From Amblyomma americanum (Eukaryota; Arthropoda; Arachnida; Ixodida; Ixodidae): a stretch of DNA of 64,000 bases. The notes beneath the pieces were generated by a model. That model saw nothing but the letters and a program-made list of their open reading frames with translations, did not search any database and had not been told where the DNA came from. The translations under genes and the position numbers were made by a program. Positions 1 through 10,131 of the stretch are shown piece after piece. Location: NCBI RefSeq assembly GCF_052857255.1, contig NC_135500.1:159519189-159583188 (forward strand), read 5' to 3'. Position 1 is the first letter of the stretch, and the number at the start of each line of letters is the position of its first letter.

Positions 1-2164
1 CCTTCTCTGTGACCCTGATATAAATGTTTAGAACATGGCACCCCATTAGCTGTGGGAGTGTGCAAAATTCCTGAGTGAAATGTGCCCGTAATGAGAAGAT
101 ATGTTGTTATTATTATTAGGCACTGCATTACTGCCGCCTGTGCCTGGTCCTGATGTGACCATAGGACTTCTTGCATGGTTGCTGTGGTTAAGGGTACCTG
201 GAGAAAAGAGTCACTTGTCAACTGCCTTTGTTCAGAGCACGTTTAGAGCAAGATTGAAGCAAATATTTAAGCAAGCATTTGCCAGCTAAAATCGGCCTTA
301 ATCAATTTGCACAAAACGGAGAGGCTTCAAAATATTCGCCTTAAACAAGAACAGGAAATATACAGAAAAGGATCGATAAAACAAGCCCAAATGAGGAAGC
401 GGCTCATTGCAGAATATGATTAGAAAGTGCAGTCATATTAAAGTACTTCAAAACCGAAGCTTTGAAATTGGACTTGACTTCTACTTAGGTGAATGACTCA
501 AGAGCGAATTATGTGCGTATTATGTCAAATTTTAATTAGAACGAATGAAAGACAGTATATGAGTGTTGAATATTTAATAACAAACATCAGATAGAATATT
601 TGAATAAGAACGCAATCGGGTTTTATATTTATAATGAGGAGCTCAGTTCTTGCAGACGAATGATTATGCGACATGTATGTGAGATCCGCTGACTCAAGAA
701 GAAAAAGTAATGAAGAATATTAGTAGTTTCAAGGATAATAAGAGGTTTTACAAAAATTACGAAATCTTCCAAATATTTATTCGCATTTATTCATTCCGAT
801 CATGCTAAGTTCTCTTGAACCGTGATTATTACGATAGTTCGGTGGCATGCAGCAAGAAACGTGGTATGTGATTTCTTCGTGAATAAAAAGCAATAAACAT
901 AAATAATGTGATAAACATATTCGTGTTATTCTCGTTAGAGTTCTCATGAAGTGATAAAAAAAGTTTAAAATATATAAGATACCCTCTTAAAAACAATAAT
1001 GTTAATTCCGAAATCATGTCACAAATGTTCTTATCATCATCTTCGCAGCGGCCATTTTATTGCAGGTTGGCAAAAATTGTTCTAGAACATTGCGCCAGAA
1101 AATTAAAGCGCGTAAACGAGCGCCTGCGCACAAGATACTTCTCCTGAGTAAACGAATTCGCTATGGCGACTGCTGGACTTTCAATTTAACGTCATCTGAA
1201 AATCTGAAACATAATAAGCGCGCTAGCTGCTACAGTATATTGGTGTCTTGGGTTCCGTGCACTTCCCTAATTACCTTTCCAAAGCATCTGAAATGTAGCT
1301 AACTCATCAGGCATTTTGAAGTTTTGCTTGCTGTCCTCTATAGGTTTCCGAATTTCATTTATGGTGTGGTATGGATGTTCTTGAGCATTAATGATTACTA
1401 GGCGAGTACTGAGTGACAGAAGCACAGTAAATGAGCTCTGCCAACGTGACTCTTTCGCCGCAGGTGCTCCTGAAACAAACGTTTCTATGGAGCTCATTTC
1501 TCGAAAGACTGTTTTTGCAGTCTAAATATTCGTTGGAGGTATTTGGATATTTCTTAAGTGCGAGAAGGCGAAAGCGGTTTGAGACTCATTGCACTGATCT
1601 GAATTTTAATTTGCCGCGCTAGAATTCATTAACATTCAATATATTTACTCTATATAAATCTTAACTAAACCCTTTACCAGCACCAGAGCTGTGTCATAGC
1701 AACTAAGATAGCTCGACATACGCGTGGAAGGTAGCAGCTGGGTTGGAATTCTGTGTAGTGCCACATGCGATGCACTCCAGGTTGGCATTCCACCCTACCG
1801 AAAGATTGTGACGGTAACTGGACACTGTCTTCCTCGCCGGGTTGCGTGCTGGATGCGGTCCTCCTCTATCTGAAGCAACCATATTTCAGCGGTTTTTCTC
1901 TTAACCTTTCTAGTTTCTGAGTTAAGACTTCCGGCATGTGCCAAGGTCCCAAGTTACAGGCCCGGATGTGATCACGTGGCAAGGTCACGCGAACTAGGTG
2001 GCGATGTAACGGACGGACGCAAGTATGCGTCATTAAAGGCTTTCGCCTTAATAATGATTTCGGTGTCGAATAGGCATCGATGGAAAGTGGGTGAGCCGCT
2101 CAATAACAGTGCAAGTGAAAGATTTCATGTATCTAGTAAATAAAAAAATGCATTAAAGAGAGAG
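1..2164. other. Unassigned AT-rich DNA, no recognised gene
   Basis: I see only short open frames and no domain I recognise. Two possible exons overlap here on opposite strands. One is on the plus strand after an acceptor-like 'ttttattgcag' ending at 1062. The other is on the minus strand at 1275-1397, with a weak GTAATT donor. They cannot both be right and neither is called as a gene. The rest holds nothing I can name. Confidence 0.5.
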
Positions 2165-3110
2165 GCCATTTCAGCATCATAATCATCTTCAGCGTGACTA
2201 CACCCATTACTGGGAAAAGGTCTTTCCCACAAATCCCCAGTTAACCCTCTCCTGTGCAATCCGAGGACACATTATATCAGGAAACTTCAAAACCTCATTC
2301 GTCCCATTAACTTCCTGACGTCCCTTGCTATGCCTGCCCTCTCTTGTAATCGAGTCCGTTACATTTAACGACCATCAGCCATCTTGCCTTTACATTTTAT
2401 GCATTGCCCAAGACCATAACTTCCTTCTAATTTTGACTAGGATGCCACTAAGCCTTGTTTGATCCTTGACCCACTAAACAGTCTTCGTGTGTCTTAACGT
2501 CACAGCAATCATTTTCCTTTCCATAGGACACTGCGATGTCCACAATTTAAGTTGAACCCTTTTCCTTAACTTCCTTGTTTCTTCCGCATACTTGAGTACC
2601 GGTAGGTTACGGCTATTGTATATTTTCTCTTGTGTGATTTTATTAAAGAGCCATTTCTGATCAGAGAGTGCAGGAAAGCCAAAGGCGCTGCACCCATTGT
2701 TATCCTTCTAGTTATTTCGCTTTCGTGATTCGAATCTGCTGTCACTACCTTCCCGAAGCAGACATATTTCCTTACTACGACCAGCGCGTCACTGCCAATC
2801 GAAACTGCTATTTCTTACCGAGGCTTGATCATTCCTTTAGTATTCAGTATATTAATTTTTACACCCACCATTTAGCTCGGCCTGTCTAAGTCATAGATGA
2901 AGAATTGCAACTCATCCACTGAACGATTTAGCAAGGCAATGTCATCAGCGAATCGAAGATTGCTAAGGCAGTCTCCATTAACTCTTACCGTCAACTGTTC
3001 GCAAAACAAGCCTTTGAATGCCCCTCGTAAACAGGCGGTGAATAGTGGTCGCGAGATCGTGTCTTCGTGTCTGACATCATTTCTTACTGGAATTTCTTGC
3101 TGACTTTATG
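2165..3110 (-). mobile_element. 5'-truncated LINE, reverse-transcriptase half, antisense
   Basis: On the minus strand this is the 3' half of a non-LTR retrotransposon reverse transcriptase. The catalytic box reads F-A-D-D-I-A-L at about 2936-2955. It matches the endonuclease/RT family often misannotated in ticks as craniofacial development protein 2-like (RTE/CR1-like). Downstream blocks of that family are recognisable in order down to the 3' end near 2170, which is a short run of tgatgat-type repeats typical of such tails. Frames are broken by stops, so no intact protein remains. The 5' end at about 3110 is lost, as is usual for target-primed reverse transcription copies. The exact clade is uncertain. 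Confidence 0.75.
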
Positions 3111-4039
3111 CATATTTTGTATTGAATGATACAAACGATAAAAATATAAATCTGCAAAATTCAGCAGTGGGCTGCACTAAGAGACGGTTTTATTGAAGCT
3201 TTCTAACACCGGACTGACGACTGACGGATATTAATGTACAATGTACCGCTGACTTGGCTGTTCCAGATAATAACAGCGCACGCCTTCAGATAATTGAAGT
3301 CTCATATGATGCGCTGGAGTCTCATATGATGCCCATCGACTATTGACGGGCAGCTCTCTCAAGAGAATCTTTGAAATCGCCTCCGAAAACCAGATCTCTA
3401 CGCTACGAGAAACGCCACAAGAAGAGCATATTGGTTTATTGAACATCGGCTCTACAAACACGTTCTACACAATGAAGTGGCGCTTCTATTACTTTCCTTC
3501 ACCATAGAAACACGCCCTGTGAGGACATAATTTAGCCTACGAAATCGTGCTCATTAAAAAAGGAAATGTCGTTGCTACGGCTTTGAGCGCGTTTTTATAA
3601 TTAGACATAAAGGGCGGCAAAAAACGAACGACGAATAATCTGGACGTAACGCGAAGTTTATTGGGCGTTTATGCCACCTTTTCCATTTGACTCTCGGATA
3701 TTCGAGGCTATTCAGATAGAAGATCGCTGTTCAAAACTCCGAGCGGGAAAGCACGCCGTTTGTTCTCTTTCTGTATTTGCCAAGCTCATTTTTTCCAGTG
3801 TTACTCAGTTTAGGTGCCTTTGGCGGACACTTTTCTACTTGCGAAGCTTGAGGCAGGCGAGGTTAGCAGCCTCGTACGGTAAACACTGCAACAACGGCAA
3901 CTGCTATCGCACGCCAAATGTGGCAGCCAAGCATGGCAATAGAAGCAACGTCAACTTTTGCCGTATTTATGACTCCAGTCAGTCTACGCTAAAACTGTCT
4001 GCTGTTTATACTCAGTTAACAATTTACCGCTTGAACTGC
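3111..4039. other. Unassigned stretch with a small local duplication
   Basis: No gene is recognised. A 15-bp word (agtctcatatgatgc) occurs twice, at 3298 and 3318, a 20-bp period. A 137-codon open frame (3671-4084, plus) has low complexity and no recognised domain, and is treated as chance. Confidence 0.5.
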
Positions 4040-4228
4040 TGCGGGAACGGCCCGCGCCCGGGCCCGGTCTCAGTGAAGCGATAATGCAGCGGGCCCAGGC
4101 TGGGCCCGGGCTTGATGCCATGGGCCTGGGCAAAGCGCAGGCTTTGAGTCTCAGGCTCGCGTGGGGCTCGTGTGGAGCTCGGGCCTCAGAATGTGGGTGC
4201 CCGTGCAGTGCTGTAGTACAAACTGAAG
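4040..4228. repeat. GC-rich block with degenerate gggcccgggc words
   Basis: A sharply GC-rich island sits in AT-rich DNA. It contains several self-complementary words of the gcccgggccc type and CpG-rich flanks. It directly abuts the endonuclease part of a LINE, so it may belong to that element's 5' region or be an older simple repeat. No reading frame is assigned. Confidence 0.5.
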
Positions 4229-4690
4229 GTGGTACAGGCCTACGCGCCTACAGCCAGGCAGGATGGCCAGGTTGTCGAAAGCTTTTATGAAGACGCGGAT
4301 TTGGCAGTAATCAAAGTAAAACACAACGTTCTGTACTGATGAGTGACTTCAACGCCAAGGTAAGCAAGAAGCAGGCTGGATACCAGGCAGTGGACGACTA
4401 TAACTCAGTGTCTACAATTAGCAGGGGGAGTTAGTACAGTTCGCAAAAAGAAATAATTTACGGATCATGAATACTTCCTTTCGCAAACGCGAGAACAGCT
4501 AGTGAACGTGGAGCAGCCCCGATGGCGTGACTCAAAATGAAATAGACATCATATTGTGCGCTCAACCTGGCATTGCTCAGGAAGTGGAGGTCATCAAAAA
4601 GGCGTACTGTAGCCTACATAGGATGCTAAGGTCTCGAAATAATCTAGACTTAAATTTAGAGAGAACAGGAGAATCTAGTGATGCGTAAGC
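4229..4690 (+). pseudogene. LINE endonuclease (APE-type) fragment, broken
   Basis: Translated on the plus strand with frame changes, this gives the C-terminal half of an exonuclease/endonuclease/phosphatase domain of a non-LTR retrotransposon. A V-Q-A-Y-A-P-T block starts near 4232. D-F-N-A-K follows near 4343, then S-S-P-D-G-V-T-Q-N-E-I-D near 4520. The last family motif, normally S-D-H-R, reads S-L-H-R near 4612, so the catalytic aspartate is gone. There are in-frame stops (a tga-tga pair near 4338 and tag-tga near 4500) and at least one frameshift. The domain normally nicks target DNA; this copy cannot. It is in sense orientation, opposite to the LINE remnant at 2.2-3.1 kb. Confidence 0.75.
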
Positions 4691-4734
4691 CCATCACCGA
4701 ATAAGCGGTAAGAAAGAAAGTACAGAAATTCAGG

Positions 4735-4917
4735 ATCTCGCTGCGGTATAGATATTATGCTTTATAATCACCTTTATATTCAAGCAATAAACGATAAACA
4801 ATAAAGTATTAGTGGTCTATTTTACGATCTTCACCAAAATCATGTATTTTTTGAACTGTTATTACTAACCCTAATTTGCCCTCCTGCAACAATCCCAAAT
4901 GGGATTAGCAGTATGTA

Positions 4918-4949
<32 letters not shown>

Positions 4950-4950
4950 C
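4735..4950 (+). mobile_element. Retroposon 3' end inserted in the LINE, (AAAT)n tail
   Basis: Non-LINE sequence interrupts the element between its endonuclease and linker regions. It ends in a run of AAAT units from about 4917 to 4949, the tail style of several tick LINE 3' ends. The text before the tail (cctgcaacaatcccaaatgg) resembles such 3' UTRs. The 5' boundary is uncertain, and I could not find a clean target-site duplication. Confidence 0.45.
4917..4949. repeat. (AAAT)n microsatellite
   Basis: About eight AAAT units in a row, probably the poly(A)-like tail of the inserted retroposon just upstream. Confidence 0.9.
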
Positions 4951-4964
4951 TCAAAGCAATCATT

Positions 4965-5450
4965 ACGGAGTGCGCTGCTGATGCAGGCAGTGGGATGGCT
5001 AGAAAGGATAGCGGCAAGATCTCTTAGGAGACGAGTGATATGGCTAAGGAACTCCAAATCATGAAGGCCGCTAACCTCCACGGCATAATCGAATTTACAG
5101 GGTTATCAGGGCTAATCGAAAAACGCAAGGTAACCGACATAACGAAATTTAATATGGCGAGAATTACGCATGCTCATAAGAACGAAGGTAGCCTAAAAGC
5201 GCTGAAGAGAAAATAAGCCACAGGCACAAGAAAGATATATACATTAAGAGACAAAGAGGGCTATATTATTAGGAATATGATTAAGGTAGTTAAATCAGAA
5301 TAAGAGTTCAGCACAAATATCTGCAGTTGCCAATGCAATGAGGAGAAAAATATCAGAAGCAACCGCGCACAGCAATGAGACATTGCGCCACTAACCAAAG
5401 AGGAAGTATAGAAAACCCTAGGAGGAATGCAAAGGTAAAAATAAACTGTG
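4965..5450 (+). pseudogene. LINE linker between endonuclease and RT, broken
   Basis: The plus strand continues the LINE after the insertion. The region between endonuclease and reverse transcriptase is recognisable, with a lysine-rich stretch and a block reading R-K-I-Y-T-L-R-D-K-E-G-Y-I-I near 5233-5275. This matches the conserved 'alQDk.G.i' segment of the same tick LINE family. It fades near 5400-5450, where the start of the RT (L-T-K-E-E-V) can still be read. It contains several stop codons. Together with 4229-4690 it represents one copy split by a later insertion. Confidence 0.65.
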
Positions 5451-6101
5451 GGTGAAAAGCGGCACCTTGGAAAGGTTAAGCAGTAAATTGAAAGGGTAAG
5501 TGGAATGAATCACCACAAAGCGAAATAAAACTACTGATTGCGGATTCCGCGACAGATGCTGTCATTGTGTCCCGAGGCTTTTCTTGAGCCTGAGAGACTT
5601 GTTTGTTCCTCTAAGTTCGGCAGTCTCAGAAGAAAATACACATGCCTCATGTCGCAATTAGGCCCTGCCCCGGCTATAAAAATTAATTTTTCACAGGAAG
5701 TAGCTTCCCGGTGATTAAAGGGTGGCAGCAAACGACCCAGGTCAAATTAAAATTGTCCTCTGTTTCACTTCACTACAAAACACAGATTTCGTAGGGACAA
5801 CTGTCCCTTCCCTGGTGTAGTGGCCAGGGTGGTCTACAGACAAATTGTCCTCATTTGCGAAAAGCTTTTTAACTCTTCCGCCAGAATAACACACACCAGG
5901 CGTTGCTCTCGTGTCCAGTGTTCATTTAGAGCAGAGTAAAGCACTGTCACTTTTAAAGTAACTGCTGATTTCAAAATGAAAAATGGACCTTAAGCCTGTA
6001 AAAGAAAAAAATTCTGTAACATGAGAGGGCTCAATTTGACCCTTGCGGACACAGCAGTGCATTTCTCGTTTACGTTGCCATGGTTAAAATGAGATACTTA
6101 C

Positions 6102-6223
6102 ATGAGAAAATGACTCCGGGCCATCTGTGCCAGACAGGACAGCAATTTTCTTGCGGAAAAGGTTTGCGTTTGGTCGTAAAATGCAGATGCCGACTCAAGA
6201 CCACCGAACGGTAACCAACCTGT
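6102..6223 (-). CDS. Possible internal exon, unknown protein
   Basis: On the minus strand, 40 codons plus two bases are open between an acceptor (caatttcacttcgcag) and a very strong donor (gtaagtatc, + strand 6093-6101). In the phase-0 frame the peptide starts T-G-W-L-P-F-G-G-L and ends L-A-Q-M-A-R-S-H-F-L. I do not recognise it. A second frame of the same segment is also open, which weakens the call. The exon would start in phase 0 and end in phase 2. That is compatible with the possible exon at 26142-26213, though the pair is 20 kb apart. The donor is the main support. Confidence 0.3.
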
Positions 6224-6281
6224 CTGCGAAGTGAAATTGGTTCTCTTCCTGTTACCACAGCGAAGTTCTGGCCGCAAGCAA

Positions 6282-6302
6282 CTTCTTCTTCTTCTTCTTC
6301 TC
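6282..6302. repeat. (CTT)n microsatellite
   Basis: About seven CTT units. On the minus strand it reads as an arginine run in one open frame, which inflates that frame. Confidence 0.9.
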
Positions 6303-7625
6303 CTCAAGTAATATGCAAGCAACTCCTTGCTGAAAGTTAGCTTTGTCTTCTTTGATTCCGTATACTGATTCTTCTCGCTCGCTGGTAGAGCTCGGCTTTG
6401 GTTTCATCTTGTGCAGCACTAAAATGCCTCCTCTAATGCACGTGCTAAAGTAACCGCCTTCATGGCTCTGTCACACACACAAAAACAACAGAAAACTGTA
6501 GAATTGCATTTCTTTCTTAACCGGCCGAAAAAATGCTACAATTCAGCAGCTGCCGCTGTATTACATGGATTTGTGTAGTAAAGGAGGATGGCATAATGGG
6601 GGGGACAGAGTTCGTTTATTTCAGGATAAGAAATTTTTATAACATTTTTGAGCTTATAGCCAATAGGCTACACTGAAATGTACTCAAAGGTGCTTAAATT
6701 GACTTGAGGTCCCGCACGTAAGACTTGTACGCTTAACAATGATTTTTGCGCCGTACTTGGAGCGCAGTAACTATTGTGTAATACTATGCGTAAAAGACGT
6801 ACTTTTAAGAGACTTTACTTTTCTTAGCTAATTTTGGTACCATTACAGCCGGTAATCTCTAAACACCTGAGCCCTCGTTATCCTGTGAATTCTGTGGATA
6901 CTTAATCAGACCTCGCTTCTACTGTGTTCGCTCCTCTCCGCCGAATATATCTCAGCTGCAGACTTTAGAATTACAAGTGTCGCAATTGTTTTTCTCTATG
7001 GTGTTTATATTCCTATTCTTAGGCATTTAAATTTCACTACCAGTTATCACTAGCCTATCAATAGTACCTTTAGGAAGTTCTTGTTGTTTATTTTATTGCA
7101 ATGTGCGCTAAACTGCCACACCTATGTAATAAATAAATAAAACAAATTACAAGCTCCGATGACGCACGCACCAGGTGAAACAGGGTCGACGCAAGATTTT
7201 GAGAAACATCTCTCCTTAAATCACTTCACGATACAGCAACAAGGCCCGAAAATTTCAAAACTGCGAAATCGAGCTGGATTGGTTAAGTGCACCAATTACG
7301 GCTTTCCAAGAGTAAAAACGACGACTTCAAACTGGGGATAGAAGATCTAAAGTTGACCTGAGACACTGATTTTCGCCTTAATTTAGCGGGACCGTTCAAA
7401 TCTGTTCCTAGAACAGAATCAGTTAATAGCAATTCAAAGTGTTATAAATTGCATTAAAAACAGCCGCTGCAACGTATTTAACTATTTTTTTTTCTTTATG
7501 ACCATGCATTGCGTTATGTAACAGTCGTGGATGAGACAGGGAATAAAACATATGTACTAAGTGACGTTCCAAGTGATGTGATGCAAAGTTGTGCGTCAGC
7601 TAGCATTTCAATCTTGCATCACACA

Positions 7626-7790
7626 ACTGCGGTGGCCAAGTGGTTACAGCATACGCGTTGTACATGTGGTGCGCGGGGTTTGGTCGCCAGTCCCGCCAGT
7701 TACCCACATGTTTCCCGAGGGTACAAGCTTTTCTTTGGCTGCCGAAAGCTGCCGGTGCTGCCGAAAGCACCATGACGTTTTCATAGCTTC
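7626..7790 (+). mobile_element. tRNA-derived SINE, degenerate B box
   Basis: The head reads ctgcggtggccaagtggtta, with an A-box-like 'tggccaagtgg'. About 40 bases on, the segment that should be the B box reads gtttggtcgcc, so it has decayed. The body (ggttacccac-like, then gggtacaagcttttctttgg) matches my memory of a tick SINE with a tRNA-like head. The upstream open frame running into it (from 7509) is therefore partly SINE-derived. No clear target duplication. Confidence 0.55.
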
Positions 7791-9215
7791 AGAATAAATA
7801 ATCATGATGATCGACTGTACATTATTTTCAGCGTAATAAAGAGGGTGATAGGAAATAGAAATTATATTTCAGGGAAGAAATGTGCGGAAGCTCATCCATC
7901 TCGTACAGCGTGAAGTGAGCAGTAAATGTCAGCCTTCCATGCTGAAGACACCATTCTGTCGTAGGTTACATAATGAGGTGAGATTTATTCGTATATATAT
8001 TCGTTTACCACGCCGAGCTGCACTCTTCCAATTATGCTAAAAGTTAAAGCCTGAAAAAAAAAGTCCCAGTGTATCTCATAATCCCTCCAAGAAGTCAGTG
8101 GACGTGAGAGAACAGCAATGGGCGAGATTATAGAGAGTCGAGCACTTCCACTTCATGGAGTTTTTTCGAACATCCCATTGCACTTACTAAGTAAGCAATA
8201 CAAAAGCAACTATGCCTTGGCTCCTTAAGAGCAACTCATAGTATACACAAAAAAGAGCAAGTTTCAGTACAAAGCATTCACAGTTTTACCAAAGAGCGTA
8301 CTTCAGCTGAACGCGAGCTCTGACGACTAGGCCCTCAATCGAAAAGCTCCAAGCATAAAGCAAGAGAGTTGAAAAGAAGGTTGCACAGTAATTTTGTATT
8401 TGAGGATGAGAGTGGAGTACCCATGTGCTATTCGGATGTAGCTGTCTCGAGTACATTTCTGCAATGCCGGACAGAATTGGTCCGCTCTTTTTCACCTTTT
8501 GTTTTTTGCTTTTGTATTTAGTACTTCTTTTTTATTTAAGGGCCCTTTTCTTTATTATACTGCAATACCAGAATCCGCCACTTCCTCAATACGCGCATTT
8601 TTTAAGATAAAGCCATATTTTTATTCAATGTTTCTGCTAGTTTTTCTATCCTCTTTGTTCTCTATATATGCTCATTTCTGAAATATTCTTGATATGTGGC
8701 GAAGCCTTTAAATTTTTTTATGTTTTTCTGGGACAGAGCCCAATTTAAAGAACTTGAATTTAGCGTATAATCACTGTTTCTCGACGGACTTAGCTAGTGA
8801 ATACGAGCTTTCTCTTGCACATCTCAGTGTCTTTTGGGCAGAAAACTTTATTGAAACCGCGTTTAAGCCGCTTTGGAGCACTTTGGCTCCTCTGATACTG
8901 AAATTATGCGTCTCAGAACTGCTCTGAGCTCCGTAATTTAAATGTGAGCATACATCAGTAAACCACTGTGCATAATCACCATCCGTGAGGTCCTTTTACT
9001 CGTTTAAGTGAGGCGATGTTTGTGGCAAGGCTCTCTCTGGCGAGGTGCACTGTATCTGTAGTCTGCATTCATTTTTTTAAATATCGCTTCACGGTACCCA
9101 AAGCTTAGCAGTTGTTGGCTGCCGTTCCTGTTGTCCACTGTGCAGCACTTTTTGACCTTCTCGGGACAAATCTTTCAACGAAACAGCTGAACACTTTCAG
9201 CCAATACGTTTTGAA
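7791..9215. other. Unassigned DNA around one possible exon
   Basis: Apart from the possible exon at 7873-7977 I see no supported gene. T-rich low-complexity sequence fills about 8490-8740. Confidence 0.4.
7873..7977 (+). CDS. Possible internal exon, unknown protein
   Basis: Thirty-five codons are open on the plus strand between a good acceptor (aattatatttcag) and a good donor (gtgaga after gag). The exon is 105 bases and phase 0 at both ends. The peptide is basic and starts G-R-N-V-R-K-L-I-H-L-V-Q, with two later cysteines. I do not recognise a family. The phase agrees with the terminal exon candidate at 10000-10131. With only 35 codons, chance is a real possibility. Confidence 0.3.
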
Positions 9216-9554
9216 ATGAATCGAGCAGCCGTAAAAGTTGGCGAAGATGTATATTTTGTCTGAAACGCGGTCCACGAGTAATTTCTCAAAACACTACAAG
9301 CAAATTATAGAGAAACCTCACCAAGCATGGTCCTACACACATTTCTTGAAAAGGTCGACTACAGGCGAAATCAGGACATTCTTGTGGAGTGTGCGCTCCA
9401 AGTCTGCAACACATTTATTGATATATCAAGGCTGCGGCTTGATCATCACACCTTCAGACCTGCTCTTTGGAGCCTTCTCCTGCAACGAACAGAAAGGCGC
9501 TGCATGCCAGACATGAGCGTTTTAAGAATCTACAAGTCCGACTCATCAGTCTGA
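9216..9554 (+). pseudogene. Possible coding fossil with two stops
   Basis: One plus-strand frame from the atg at 9216 to the stop after 9554 reads like protein throughout. It is interrupted only by tga at 9261 and taa at 9279. After the stops it contains L-D-H-H-T-F-R-P-A-L-W-S and M-S-V-L-R-I-Y-K-S-D. No family is recognised. It could be a decayed retrocopy or a multi-copy tick gene fragment, or a chance open frame of 91 codons from 9282. Confidence 0.25.
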
Positions 9555-9746
9555 ATCATGGACAGCGACTTCAGCGGAAAACCAGTCTTTGTGTATTATT
9601 CAGAATTTCCTCTCCAGGCGTAGTTTTTGTGCGGGGAATGTGACAACGCATCCTACAGTAGTGCCAACTGTAGTCGCTACTAGTTTTCTAAAACAATAGC
9701 ACAGGAATCATGAATATTTTAATTTCATATAAAACTAGCTCTGCAG

Positions 9747-9859
9747 TTAAAAAGCAATTGAAGCATTCTACACCAAAAAGAGAAATTCGGAAGTTGAGAA
9801 AGGAGAATAATTATTTAAAATTTAGACTCGCGAACAACACATACGGCTCCAAATTTAAG
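9747..9859 (+). CDS. Possible internal exon, basic coiled-coil peptide
   Basis: The plus strand is open after an acceptor-like 'aaactagctctgcag' and ends at AAG before gtaaat. The peptide is lysine/arginine-rich with heptad-like spacing (K-R-E-I-R-K-L-R-K-E-N-N-Y-L-K-F). This suggests a short coiled coil of the kind found beside DNA-binding domains. It ends in phase 0, so it can join the exon candidate at 10000. An alternative acceptor lies at 9704. Function unknown. Confidence 0.25.
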
Positions 9860-9999
9860 GTAAATTTTCCTAGAAAAAAAATTATGTGCGTAAACAGATA
9901 GTTGAGCTTGCCTGTTATTCACCATCCTTGAAAGCAATTACGACCACTGCGTTCCGTGTGCAGAGAAATCAAACTTAATCCTCAATCCTGCTTTTGCAG

Positions 10000-10131
10000 A
10001 AGCTTGACCCGACCATCATGGCTGCGCACAACACGCAGTTCACTGTGACTCCCACCCTCCTCTTTGCTCACATGGGGTACTCTTCAAAAACTCTGTTGCA
10101 CTGTGGTCTGGCTGAAAACCAACTGAATTGA
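10000..10131 (+). CDS. Possible terminal exon, unknown protein
   Basis: Forty-three codons and a tga stop follow a textbook acceptor (tcctgcttttgcag, ending at 9999). The frame starts K-L-D-P-T-I-M-A-A-H-N-T and ends L-A-E-N-Q-L-N. Not recognised. The minus strand over the same bases is also partly open. If real, it would close a plus-strand gene whose other exons may be at 7873-7977 and 9747-9859, all compatible in phase. Confidence 0.3.
   Translation, partial: KLDPTIMAAHNTQFTVTPTLLFAHMGYSSKTLLHCGLAENQLN

Larger units (their letters stand above)
5451..7508. other. Mostly unassigned; possible minus-strand exon and simple repeats
   Basis: No recognised coding region apart from the possible minus-strand exon at 6102-6223. 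A short final exon could follow it on the minus strand below 5993: the acceptor-like 'tttcttttacag' gives a phase-compatible eight-codon tail. A short AAAT-rich run at about 7123-7142 resembles another LINE tail, but no LINE body was recognised upstream of it. Confidence 0.4.

Noticed and set aside
101..289. Signal-peptide-like frame starting M-L-L-L-L-L-G
   Set aside because: A hydrophobic start by chance (tta/att repeats). No cleavage site context or downstream protein.
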